Translations under genes and position numbers: made by a program
Shown here: piece by piece, positions 1 to 11,100 of the stretch
How the letters are laid out: every line of letters begins with the position of its first letter
How positions within the stretch are numbered: the stretch's first letter is position 1
The notes under the pieces: generated by a model
The model's input: the letters and a program-made list of their open reading frames with translations, nothing else
Told to the model about the DNA's origin: nothing
Databases searched by the model: none
Origin: Saxidomus purpurata
Lineage: Eukaryota; Mollusca; Bivalvia; Venerida; Veneridae
Reading direction: 5' to 3'
Assembly (NCBI GenBank): GCA_022818135.1
Contig: JAFMSR010000009.1
Location: forward strand, 30,158,501-30,222,500
Length of the DNA stretch: 64,000 nt

Positions 1-982
1 TGGTACAGACAACTTTCTTGCAGACTGCAAAATTGATTTTCACAGTTTTGTTCCCACTAATTATTTTAGTGTGCATCGGTATTTGTTCTATAGAATACTT
101 ATCATGTTGCTGCGCTCCCTACACTCTTTCTATTTTCCGTAGAACGTTATGAGTGAGAACTAACAAACATTTTACATAGAATATTCTCTATCGTGTTACG
201 GCTTGAAAACTCTACAGTGCTATAATTGTTGTCAGGTCTTTTAAGTGTGAACTTGAGACGTTATCTTTAATTTTGATGTGATATCTCAATGTGATACCTA
301 TATAATTGGAGACTGACAGCTGGTTTAGTTAAATCAATCTGTAATTGTTTTCTTTTTCAGACACGACTACAGCATGTTGATATTTACATTAAGTTGCCGC
401 AGTAACAGACGATTCTTGAAAGAGTTCAACAGGACTTGGACTTTTACAATTGTTAACAACAACTACTGATAAATCTGAGTGGTTCATACTGGAAAACAGA
501 TCTAATGTTATTACCAAGATCGTCTGCAAAGATGGTATTTAACTAAGGAAAATAACGTTTTCCGATCTCCTCTACCGACACGGCAATTTTAAGCTCCTCC
601 TGTATTTGTTTATAAATGAAAGAAGTTTGCTTCCCTTCTCTTCTGCTTTTATTTCGCAGATTGGCTAAAGATACCTTGTAGTAGAAGGTATTCATGAGGT
701 GAGTAAATAAAAATTATTATTATCTGAACTTGTGCATCGTCCTTTGGTTGAAAATGGAATGTGGTAAAGGAAAGAAACTTTAAGGGTTCAACGTTTTCAT
801 TCGAACTTTTACAACTTAACTGAATCAGATATCAAAATGACTGAGTCACTTAGAGCTACCTAGAAAAATGAAACAATATGTGAGTACTGCAGTCATCTGT
901 CTTAACACTTGTACTTTAAAAAGAAGGAAATAACTCGTCGACCAATTATTTATTTTGAGGTTTAGAAAATATTTAAGTGAAC
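1..982 (+). other. 5' flank and probable 5'UTR of the GPCR gene
   Basis: No coding region is recognised here. A good splice acceptor (pyrimidine tract then CAG) ends at 360 and a strong donor (GAG|GTGAGT) starts at 699, so a non-coding 5' exon of about 361-698 is plausible. The acceptor that would join it to the coding exon is unclear. This is an inference from splice signals only. Confidence 0.35.
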
Positions 983-2044
983 ATGAAAGACATGCTATCT
1001 GAAACAAACATTACAACAATGACTATCTTCAGCAGCACCCTGACATCAACTGTACAGCCACCACCAGGAAGTACAGTCAGCCCCATTATAGACTTTCGGA
1101 GGAGTTACGCGAATGTCCACGGGTATGTCATCAATATCGTCTGTATATTTGGAGTGTTATCGAATATCCTCAACATGATCGTGTTAACAAGAAGACACAT
1201 GATAACGCCAACAAACTGCATATGGACTGCTCTGGCAGCTGCTGATTTACTGACGATGCTGACTTATTTGGTTTTTGCAAACTATTTCTATATTGCAACA
1301 GGACCAACATGGGAGGAGAATCATTCACAAGAGTGGATGTATTTCATTCTCGTGCATAACTGTTCTAGCATCACGTGCCATAACATGGCCATATGGTTTA
1401 CAGTGTCGCTGACTGTGTTTCGGTACATTTTTTTGTGCCATCGTGTGACCGGAAATCATTTATGTAGCCTTAATAGAGCCGTCCTTACGATTACAATAAT
1501 TGTGATAGCGACAATAATTGTGTGCATACCATACTACTTCCTCTACAAAGTGGTCAAACTAACCGACATAGCTCCAGGCAACGTTACTGGCTATTGGATT
1601 GTTTTTTCAGATTTTGCTGAAAAGCACAACTTCTACAAGATGTTGATATTTTGGTTCTTTGGTGTGATAATGAAAGTTGCGCCATGTATTCTTTTAACAT
1701 TACTGAGCACAAGGATAATACTAAAGATGCAGCAGGCTAGTAAACGTCGTGTACGTCTGCTGCAGCAGACGCGATCCTCTGACCATGACGTTAACCATGA
1801 ACACAATCGTACCACGTGGATGCTGGTGTCTGTTGTCTTGTTCTTTGTGATCACTGAGATGCCACAAGGCATTCTCGCAATGATTAGTGGTCTCGATGAC
1901 CATTTCTTTGAAGAAATATATTCAAACATCGGTGACGTGTTAGATCTATTGACCATGCTCAATTCTGCGGTGAACCTAATTGTATACTGTACAATGAGTC
2001 AGCAGTTTAGAGACACGTTTAAGAACTTGTTTGTTGTTCACTAG
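983..2044 (+). CDS. FMRFamide/myosuppressin-receptor-like GPCR (class A), intronless
   Basis: This encodes a 353-residue seven-helix receptor for an FMRFamide/myosuppressin-type neuropeptide, acting at the plasma membrane through G proteins. Helices lie at about 46-69, 79-103, 129-152, 166-187, 219-246, 278-303 and 314-337. Family marks are HGYV before TM1, SNILN in TM1, MITPTNCI before TM2, ADLLTML in TM2, TEMPQGILA in TM6, and NSAVNLIVYCTMSQQFRDTF running from TM7 into helix 8. The DRY motif is replaced by FRY (146-148), and NPxxY by an N-x-x-x-N-x-x-x-Y form; both fit the DMSR/sex-peptide-receptor branch as I know it. The N-terminus has an N-glycosylation site (N9). An open frame begins at GTG 977, directly after an in-frame TAA at 974, so the first ATG, at 983, is the start. 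A polyadenylation signal AATAAA lies at 2141. The ligand is not determined. Confidence 0.9.
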   Translation: MKDMLSETNITTMTIFSSTLTSTVQPPPGSTVSPIIDFRRSYANVHGYVINIVCIFGVLSNILNMIVLTRRHMITPTNCIWTALAAADLLTMLTYLVFANYFYIATGPTWEENHSQEWMYFILVHNCSSITCHNMAIWFTVSLTVFRYIFLCHRVTGNHLCSLNRAVLTITIIVIATIIVCIPYYFLYKVVKLTDIAPGNVTGYWIVFSDFAEKHNFYKMLIFWFFGVIMKVAPCILLTLLSTRIILKMQQASKRRVRLLQQTRSSDHDVNHEHNRTTWMLVSVVLFFVITEMPQGILAMISGLDDHFFEEIYSNIGDVLDLLTMLNSAVNLIVYCTMSQQFRDTFKNLFVVH

Positions 2045-2216
2045 ATGTGTCACTCGGAACCAACAGTACGGAAATTCGAAGGCCATCAAGATGTACACAA
2101 CTGTAAAAACTGAAAGAACAAGACTTTAAATATTACGAAAAATAAATTGTACAAAGCAGTATAAACTTAGTTGTGTAAAATGTATTCTTACCTGGTTATT
2201 ATCATAACGAGAGGTT

Positions 2217-2286
2217 CATGATGGTCCTATATCTCTCACATGTTGGTCCTATATCTCTCACATGATGGTCCTATATCTCTCACATG
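2217..2286. repeat. 22-bp tandem repeat, three copies
   Basis: Three nearly identical 22-bp units (CATG followed by ATGGTCCTATATCTCTCA) occur back to back, closing with a fourth CATG. They lie just past the GPCR 3' end. Confidence 0.9.
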
Positions 2287-2399
2287 AGTACCATTGCTGT
2301 AAAACACAAGCAGTATTATCAAAATGAGCCGAGGACAATTATATAATCTGCTTGCACACACAGTCCAAATTTCATTCATGTAACTTCAAAAACAAAGGA

Positions 2400-3135
2400 G
2401 TAGATCAAAAGGTAAAGACCAAGGTACCCGGTGATCCCATTTTACCTAGTTTTGATATTAAACATTATGTCAATCATTCTGACCAATTTTCATGATAAAT
2501 GGGTGTCAAATGTGGCCTACATTGTTCACAAGAGATTTCTATGGTTTGACCGGGTCCCCTAGTTTTTGACACACGTAACCTAGTTTCAATCTTGACTTAG
2601 TGTTCATCAAAGAAATATTCAGGCTAATTTCCATTATGATTGGGTACAAAATTTGGCTTCTAGAGTGTCTTCACAGGTTTTTTCCTAGTGACCTAGTTTT
2701 TGACCACATTTGAACATAGTGACCCCAAATCCATCCCCAAGCTTCCTAACCACGTAAGCTACCTACCTACCGAGTTTCATTGCAATTGATCACTCCTAAC
2801 TCTAGTTATCTAGCGGGAATCAGTTTTCTATTTTTAGTTACAGTGGCCTTCACCTTGACTCTAGTGACCCCAAATGCAATCCCAAGTTTCTTCTAAGGGC
2901 AAGCTACCTACACTAAGAGTTTCATTGCAATTTGTCACTCCTGACCCGAGTTATTGAGCGGAAACCATTTTTCTATTTTGAGTAACAGTGACCTTCAACT
3001 TGAACCTAGTGACCCCAAATGCATTCCAAAAGTTTCTCTCTACGCTAGCTACCTACAGATCAAGTTTTATTGCAACTGGTCACTCCTGGCTAATATTATT
3101 GAGCGGAAATCAAATGTTTGACGCCCGTCCGCCCA
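2400..3135. repeat. Degenerate dispersed repeat with 145-bp internal period
   Basis: The phrase TAGTGACCCCAAAT recurs at 2717, 2862 and 3007, giving an exact 145-bp spacing. Related phrases (GTGACCTTCAACTTGA, TATTGAGCGGAAA) recur with it, and the block starts with related but more diverged copies from about 2400. It resembles the non-coding dispersed repeats common in bivalve genomes. The short open frame inside it is not a gene. Confidence 0.8.
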
Positions 3136-3360
3136 GTCGCCCGACATACGACATAGCCATTCTAATAACCAGGTGTTAGTTGAAAAACCTGGTTAAAAAC
3201 GAGTTTTACAGTTGAACCTTATGTGAGTTATCAACGTTTTGATAAAGGATATAAAAAGTATCTAAAAACAATTCTATTTATGTTTACTTTTCTACAAACG
3301 TTTAAAGTGACATCGGAATTGCAAATTAAAAAAGGGCTAAGTAAACGTGAGATAAGAGCA

Positions 3361-3366
3361 TATAAA
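3361..3366 (+). promoter_or_regulatory. Possible TATA box of the LU-ShKT-TSP1-C1q gene
   Basis: TATAAA lies 75 bp upstream of the proposed start codon at 3436, which would place transcription start near 3390. This is inferred from position and motif only. Confidence 0.4.
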
Positions 3367-3435
3367 CGACGTTTATATCAGTATTATTACATGTAGGTGA
3401 CGGACAATTTAAGCAGTTGTTGTAATTAAACCAAA

Positions 3436-6400
3436 ATGCTGTTACAATGTAAGTATAAAAGTTTGTGATTTTTATATCTAGGTAAGATATTAATTGTAAA
3501 CTATGTTCGTAATGAAAAGAAAGAAAAATGTTTGTTCGAAAGTCAAAGAATTTTAGATTACAAAATGAAATTTATAAAATATAAAAAATAAACAATTGTT
3601 ATAGATATGCTATATGTATGAAATATCAAATGTCTAGAAAATGAGTGGTTGTCTAACATGAATCCTCAACTGTTTATTAGCGGTGGTGTAGAGGTTAAGG
3701 TGTCTGCCGCTCCTCTCGGATGTCGAGGGTTCAAGTCCCACTGGGGTCACGACCGTACATCCTCATATGACACCGGTACTGGTTTTTCCAGGAAGCTGAC
3801 TCGATAGTGACTCGATAAGCTACACGCTTTGTTCACAATCGAGCTAAAATAAATTAGTTTATGTTATGTTTTTCGGTGGTTTATCGAAATATAACGGTGA
3901 ATTATATCCCGATAAACTCACTGGCCACTCAGTGAAAATTATAAAAATATGTTACCCGGATTAACGTCAAAAAGTATACCGAGCGTACTGAATGCCGGAA
4001 ACTATATCACGATGACGTCGTTAAAATGACGTCATCTTTGTGATGCTTTCTGATTTCTCGCAATTTTCGACATTTTATTGAAATTAGTCAAATTACCCAA
4101 CAAAAGTAGAGTTTTAGACATAAAATAAACAGAAAAAATGTTGGTATCGGATGTAATATCACGATAATTTCACTCGTGAACACCAAAAGTTGTTATTTTC
4201 AATTGTGGCTGCGCCAAGCGTAAAAATATCCCTTTTGGTGCCCACTCAGTGAATTTATAACGTGATTACACCAAAACCAACAATTTTCCTCTATATAAAC
4301 TAACTAAATGTTTTTTTTTCAACTACAAGCATTATGTTTTTTTTATAGTTACTATTAAAGCATTATAATGAACACGATATCAGGATACCTTTGCAATATG
4401 CTTGCATTTTAATATTTCCATGTAGTGATACCTATACAGCTTTTAAAACCTTTTCATATTTCAATAAGAAATTAAAATTTAAAATAACTTAGTCATTGAA
4501 AACAATAGTTTCTTTCAACATAAATTTCAGATTGTGTTTGTCTCCTGTGGCTGCTGACAGTGCTAGGTATTGGTAAGTTACGCTTATAGTGCACAGGTAC
4601 TAGTATGTTAACTATTTTCACACATAGTTCATGTATTCAGTATAAGAATATTAATTTTTAGAATTACTTTCCTTCTTTCAGTATGTAATTACATAATATT
4701 ATTTATGATTAATCCTTTAGTATCACCGACTTGTAATGTGTCTTTATTGTGTCTCTTTTAGACGCTCTAGAATGTTACAGGTGCACCGGTTCTGCCAGTT
4801 TGAACGACTGTAACAGTATAGCAGTTTGCAATGACAGTGAGGTATGTGAATTTTGTTTTACAGCTAGATTAAGTGTTCAGTATATAGGCAAATTTGTAAA
4901 ATTTGGACACTATCAAATTATAAATTTGTAGGGGAAGTGTTTGGAAAATTGATTTGCACATGATGTACATTTGCATAATAAAATTCGAATATCTTAGTCC
5001 GCCTCTGTAATCAAGCGGTTAGAGTCGCTGACTTGAAATCACTGTAAACTCTCAAAGATTTAGGGACATGGGTTACCAAAATTATAAAACGTGAATTTGG
5101 GAGAAGCAGTAGCACAGCATTAGCAGTAGCAGTTGCACAGCAGTAGCAGTAGCTTAGTAGTAGCAGTAAGCTACTGCTAAACTACTGCTACTGATACTGC
5201 TCAGCTACTGCTACTACTAAGCTACTGCTACTGTTCAGCTACTGCTACTACTAAGCTACTGCTACTGTTCAGCTACTGCTACTATTAAGCTACTGCTACT
5301 GTTCAGCTACTGCTACTATTAAGCTACTGCTACTACTAAGCTACTGCTACTGCTCAGCTACTGCTACTACTGAGCTACTGCTACTGCTGCTCAGCTACTG
5401 CACTGCTAGAGCTATGCTACTGCTACTGCTAAGCTACTGCTACTCAGCTACTGCTACTACTAAGCTACTGCTACTGTTAAGCTACTGCACTACTGCTAAG
5501 CTACTGCTACTACTAAGCTACTGCTACTGTTCAGCTACTGCTACTACTAAGCTACTGCTACTGTTCAGCTACTGCTACTATTAAGCTACTGATACTACAA
5601 AGCTACTGCTACTGTTCAGCTACTGCTACTACTAAGCTACTGCTACTACTCAGCTACTGCTACTACTCAGCTACTGCTACTGCTAAGCTACTGCTACTAC
5701 TCAGCTACTGCTACGGCTGTGCTACTGCTACTGTTAAGCTACTGCTACTGCTAAGCTACTGCTACTGCTAAGCTACTGCTACTACTCAGCTACTGCTACG
5801 GCTGTGCTACTGCTACTGTTAAGCTACTGCTACTGCTAAGCTACTGCTACTGCTCAGCTACAGCTACTACTAAGCTACTGCTACTGTTCAGCTACTGCTA
5901 CTACTAAGCTACTGCTACTGTTCAGCTACTGCTACTATTAAGCTACTGATACTACTAAGCTACTGCTACTGTTCAGCTACTGCTACTACTAAGCTACTGC
6001 TACTACTCAGCTACTGCTACTACTCAGCTACTGCTACTGCTAAGCTACTGCTACTACTCAGCTACTGCTACGGCTGTGCTACTGCTACTGTTAAGCTACT
6101 GCTACTGCTAAGCTACTGCTACTACTCAGCTACTGCTACGGCTGTGCTACTGCTACTGTTAAGCTACTGCTACTGTTAAGCTACTGCTACTGCTCAGCTA
6201 CTGCTACTGCTAAGCTACTGCTACTACTCAGCTACTGCTACGGCTGTGCTACTGCTACTGTTAAGCTACTGCTACTGCTAAGCTACTGCTACTGCTCAGC
6301 TACTGCTACTGCTCAGCTACTGCTACTGCTACTGTTAAGCTACTGCTACTACTAAGCTACTGCTACTACTGTCTAAGCTACTACTAGCTACTGCTACTGT

Positions 6401-8170
6401 AGCTATGCTACTACTAAGCTACTGCTACTGCTAAGCTACTGCTACTACTAAGCTACTGCTACTACTGTTAATGCTACTGCTACTACTACAGCTACTGCTA
6501 GCTCAGCTACTGCTACTGCTACTGTTAAGCTACTGCTACTACTAAGCTACTGCTACGGCTGTGCTACTGCTACTGTTAACGCTACTGCTACTGCTAAGCT
6601 ACTGCTACTGCTAAGCTACTGCTACTGCTACTGCTACTGCTAAGCTACTGCTACTACTCAGCTATGCTACGGCTGTGCTACTGCTACCAGCTACTCAGCT
6701 ACTGCTACTGCTCAGCTACTGCTACTGTTAAGCTACTGCTACTACTCAGCTACTGCTACTGCTCAGCTACTCGTAAGCTACTGCTACTGCTCAGCTACTG
6801 CTACTGCTCAGCTACTGCTACTGCTACTGCTAAGCTACTGCTACTACTCAGCTACTGCTACTGTTAAGCTACTGCTACTATTAAGCTACTGCTACGGCTG
6901 TGCTACTGCTACTACTAAGCTACTGCTACTACTAAGCTTCTGCTACGGCTGTGCTACTGCTACTACTAAGCTACTGCTACTGCTACTGCTAAGCTACTGC
7001 TACTACTGTGTAACTGCTACTACTGAGCTACTGCTACTGTTCAGCTACTGCTACTACTAAGCTACTGCTACTGCTAAGCTACTGCTACTACTAAGCTACT
7101 GCTACTACTGTGTAACTGCTACTACTGAGCTACTGCTACTGTTCAGCTACTGCTACTGCTCAGCTACTGCTACTGCTGTGTAACTGCTACTACTAAGCTA
7201 TTGCTGAGCTTCTGCTTCTCCCAACTTCACGTTTTATAATTTTGCTACTGCTCACTTTACTGATCGTATTATTATCTGTTATTTATTTGGCAGCCGTCAC
7301 GTATGCAGAAAAACTTTCTGTTTGAATTTTAACGGCCTCAGTGCACTACAATTACTCGTGCGAAACATCCGGATTTGTTTTAATCCGGCAATAATTGGTA
7401 TTGTTCGGAAATATCTCCGAACCGTCTCATTATAATGACGAAACTATCGCATATAAAGAAAATACTACAGCATATAATGCTGAAAGCACAGCATATAGGG
7501 AAATTGCATGTACAGCATGTAATGTGAGATGTACAGTGTATGTAAACGAAAGTACGATATATAATGAAACTTTTTTAACTTCGTCTAATTAGATTACCAT
7601 TTCTAATTTTTTTCAGTCGTGTTTTCATGATATGAAGGATTCAGTACACAGTCTGGGCTGTGTTAGCAACCTGGTAGGTAAATATATTAGATCCCTTCAA
7701 GATTGTAATGTTTGAAAAATCAACAGGAACTGTCGCAAATCTAAACATTTTAGAAAATCAGCATCCACATAATGCTGTATTATGTTCACAAGTTGCATGA
7801 TCTGTAGTTATGTCCACAACTGACTAAAACTTGATCAGGCGACAGCAAAGTCACAATATAAACAAATGAAAGAATCGTCCAAAGAAAGAAATCTTTCTAC
7901 ATATAACGTGTTGTCCTTACATGGTACTTTTAGTATTACGTATGAATGAAGTAGGTATATTCATGCAGGTGTATGTCGCACAGTTTTGCACTTGTTGAGA
8001 AAATAACTTAATAATAAAAAGTTTTCTTACATAGCAATGCGGAACTTTTGGTACCACGGATTCTGGTCACCTTATTGTTGGACGGAGTATCGGCAAGAGA
8101 GATACATCACAGTGTCATGAATGTTGCTCTACCACCCGGTGTAATAAGGAACTCTGTGAACATCTTAAAC
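3436..8170 (+). CDS. Exons 1-5: signal peptide and LU (Ly6/uPAR) domain
   Basis: Exon 1 (3436-3448) encodes MLLQ and exon 2 (4531-4572) a leucine-rich signal core ending VLGI. Exon 3 (4762-4841) opens the LU fold with LECYRCTG, exon 4 (7617-7673) holds SCFHD...GCVSNL, and exon 5 (8035-8170) ends with CHECCSTTRCNKELC. The opening CxxC, the spaced cysteines and the closing CC-x4-CN are the hallmark of the three-finger LU family. Donors are GTAAGT, GTAAGT, GTATGT, GTAGGT and GTATGT. The intron between exons 3 and 4 holds the foldback array at 5077-7244, so the domain is split by about 2.8 kb. Confidence 0.82.
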
Positions 8171-11100
8171 GTATGTATTGCACTACTGAATTATGACTGA
8201 TGCTATATGCTAAAGGACAACAATTTGACAGAATTATCAGATAAACTTTAAAGGTTTTTGAACAAGTCATAAAACATGCATTCCGTTATTAACAAACGCT
8301 TCTGATTAAGATTGACTGCACCGAAAGCAGTGAGCAGTGTATCTTCTTACAGGATATAACTTTAATAAATGCCTGTGCTCGTACAGCCTAACCCCGTTGG
8401 AAAGCGAGAGGGGAATATAGAAATGGAATGGTGCCCGTCCGTAAGTCAGTCCGTCTCTCATTCTGGCAATATCATTTGGTACCCTCTTCATATCTCCTGA
8501 ATCCCTATCATATAACTGGTGAAGTGTTCACCTCATCAAGAACGTGCAGATCCCATGTTTCAAACGTACAGGGTCAAAGTCTAGGATACGTTATATTTCT
8601 TCAATACCATAAAGGATTTTCGTGAACTGCGTTTAAATTTTTATATCATGAGTAGATCGTGATTCCATGAGCATCCTGCGCTTATACGTAATATGTCACA
8701 GCGAAACCACTTCAAGGATTATCATGAAACTTTAGTCAATTGGTAACTTTGAGGAGACGATATGTAGAACGCATAATATTATTCAAAATCACACTTAGCG
8801 TCAAACGCCATGAGATTCAATTCCTTTTAGATCAAGATCATAATATTATACTATAGGTCAAACGCTTAATCTTTTCTTTCGTTTTCTCTGCTAAAGTTAA
8901 AGTTATACTACCTTTCACAATGGCCAAGTATTGTCATGGTTAAGTAAAGTGCTTAAAACAAAATTAATTATTTGAAAAATATTTTGAAAATATTATACTC
9001 ATTTCACTTATTAGCAAACAGAAATTAAAAGAAAACCTTGCAAATTAAGTGGATTATCAATTTTTGATAATAGAAAATACTTTTACTGTCTTCAACTATA
9101 TTAAAAACAACTTTAATAGAATTGTTCAACAGATTCGTGCATTTTAGTTAAAACTTTTGCAAAATTTCCCTTAAATGATGGTAGCTTTGAATGGCAATAT
9201 TACTTTCACCCCTTTAACATTCAATTATACTGTGTTTGTGATGCAACTATACTTCAGACAACTGTATTAATGTTTGCACTGTTGTTTTATTGACAGCTTC
9301 ATTGTGTATTGACGACCATACCGTAGACTGTGCACGACTCAATGTCATGTTCAATATTTGCCAGACAAAACATCAAGCAAAAAATGTTTGTCCAAAGTTT
9401 TGCAATCTCTGTTCTCTAGGTAAACAACAGTAAATAATTGTTGCGAATTTATAAATGTACATTACTATGATATAAATGACGTTGCCAAAACGAACAACAC
9501 AGCGAATGCTTTACTAAATATTTGTACTGTTAATTTCAGTGTATCAACGTGTTGTTCAAACTGCAATGACAGTAAAATAGGAAACAGTTATATATCAATT
9601 GTAAGAGCAAATTTTCTTTAAAATGCACACCACTTAAAATGAATAAATCTTTTCTGCTTCAAATTCATGAAGGGCGCATTTTGTCAGACAAAAACTATCA
9701 TTTAGTTTGCTTTATTTAAGTTGACGGCGGTTGGACCCAGTGGAGTGGATGGTCAAGTTGTGACGTCACATGCTCTCAAGGTGTCGTGTCGAGAACAAGA
9801 TCATGCACAAATCCCCGACCGTCTGGTGGCGGCCTTGACTGCAGTGGTGATGCTACAGAAAGTAAACTCTGTCAGACGATGCTTTGTCCAGGTAACAACA
9901 CTCATGGAAATATGGCGAAATACAAAGTAAAGTAATATCGCCACTTAACCCCTGACTCAATGATTAATATTAACATATTGATAACTACACATTACAGTTA
10001 ATGTTTGTTTTGAATTCCTTGGTCAGAAATTTAAAAAATCACGTCAGTTGTAGTTCTCAATTATATCTGCTTTTATAAAAGTTACATCTTGCATGTTATA
10101 TTATCCTTCAAATTTCAATATTGAGTTATGGTCAGTCCAGAACGATGCTGAAATTACAGCAAATGCTTTGAAAATCTGACACTAATGAAAAATGCTTATT
10201 AAAAAATTGAATTAAAATATTAACATAGGAAAGGATGGATTCTCAGTTTTCGACTTGGTTAGTCAAAAAAAGATTTTCACTGACATTCTATTATATTCAA
10301 TGGATAAACAACTGAGAAAAAGATTCATGTATTGTGGTTATAACTTTGGTAATGTTCGGTTTTGAAGAAGAATAACTAAGTGATTAATGTCTGACAATAT
10401 GGCTATGTTGAAGTATAAAATAAGTATAATGATAATTTCAAACGTGTACGTATAACAGCCATTTTGAACTTAGTTGTGTAAAGTAATCTCCAAAAGATGT
10501 GTCCGTCTGTAGTTAATGGAGCATGGAGCATATGGTCAGCTTGGGGATCGTGTTCCGCGTCTTGCGACATTGGTATGCAGCGACGGGACAGAACATGCAC
10601 AAACCCTCCTCCGAGCGGGAATGGATCCAGTTGTATTGGCGATTCGTTTAATTTTAAAATATGTTTGAAAGGAGCTTGTGCTGGTACTTATGTATAAATT
10701 ATCAATTATTCTTAAAGAACATAAAAGTTAATATCGGTAATTAACTTCAATACCGGAAATGAGTTAAAACGGTCATATATCTGTCTTTTTTGCTAAATTA
10801 AACTAAGCCTAACACAATGAAAGTTGTTAAATGCCTTTTTAAACAAGAAGCATATTTAAGCTCCCTGAAAAGTTGTAATACTTGGATAAGATTTTAAACT
10901 GTAAAGTGCACATACAATGTCTGACAGTCAGAAAGTGTCCGAACCATTTTGCAGCATCTATGTGACGGATACACCAGTGGTAGAGTTGATATATGAAATC
11001 ATTTTGCATATGAAGATGTGTAATACATTTATGTTGTGAAATAAATTCAAACCGCATCAGATATTTGAAACTGATCATCAGACATAAAAATAATCGCTGC

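Noticed and set aside
3679..3755. tRNA gene-like A and B boxes
   Set aside because: The acceptor stem does not pair and the sequence continues into a SINE body with a second copy elsewhere, so it is a SINE head and not a tRNA gene.
6664..6867. Leu/Tyr-rich open frame
   Set aside because: It lies inside the 17-bp CTACTG array and encodes only the repeat.
5077..7244. CRISPR-like array
   Set aside because: There are no unique spacers of even length, the unit is a simple 17-bp tandem repeat, and the sequence is animal.
7395..7592. 65-codon open frame with repeated AYxE-like residues
   Set aside because: It is intronic, just before exon 4 of the mosaic gene, has no ATG-context or splice support, and follows degenerate repeat DNA (ACAGCATATA-like units).
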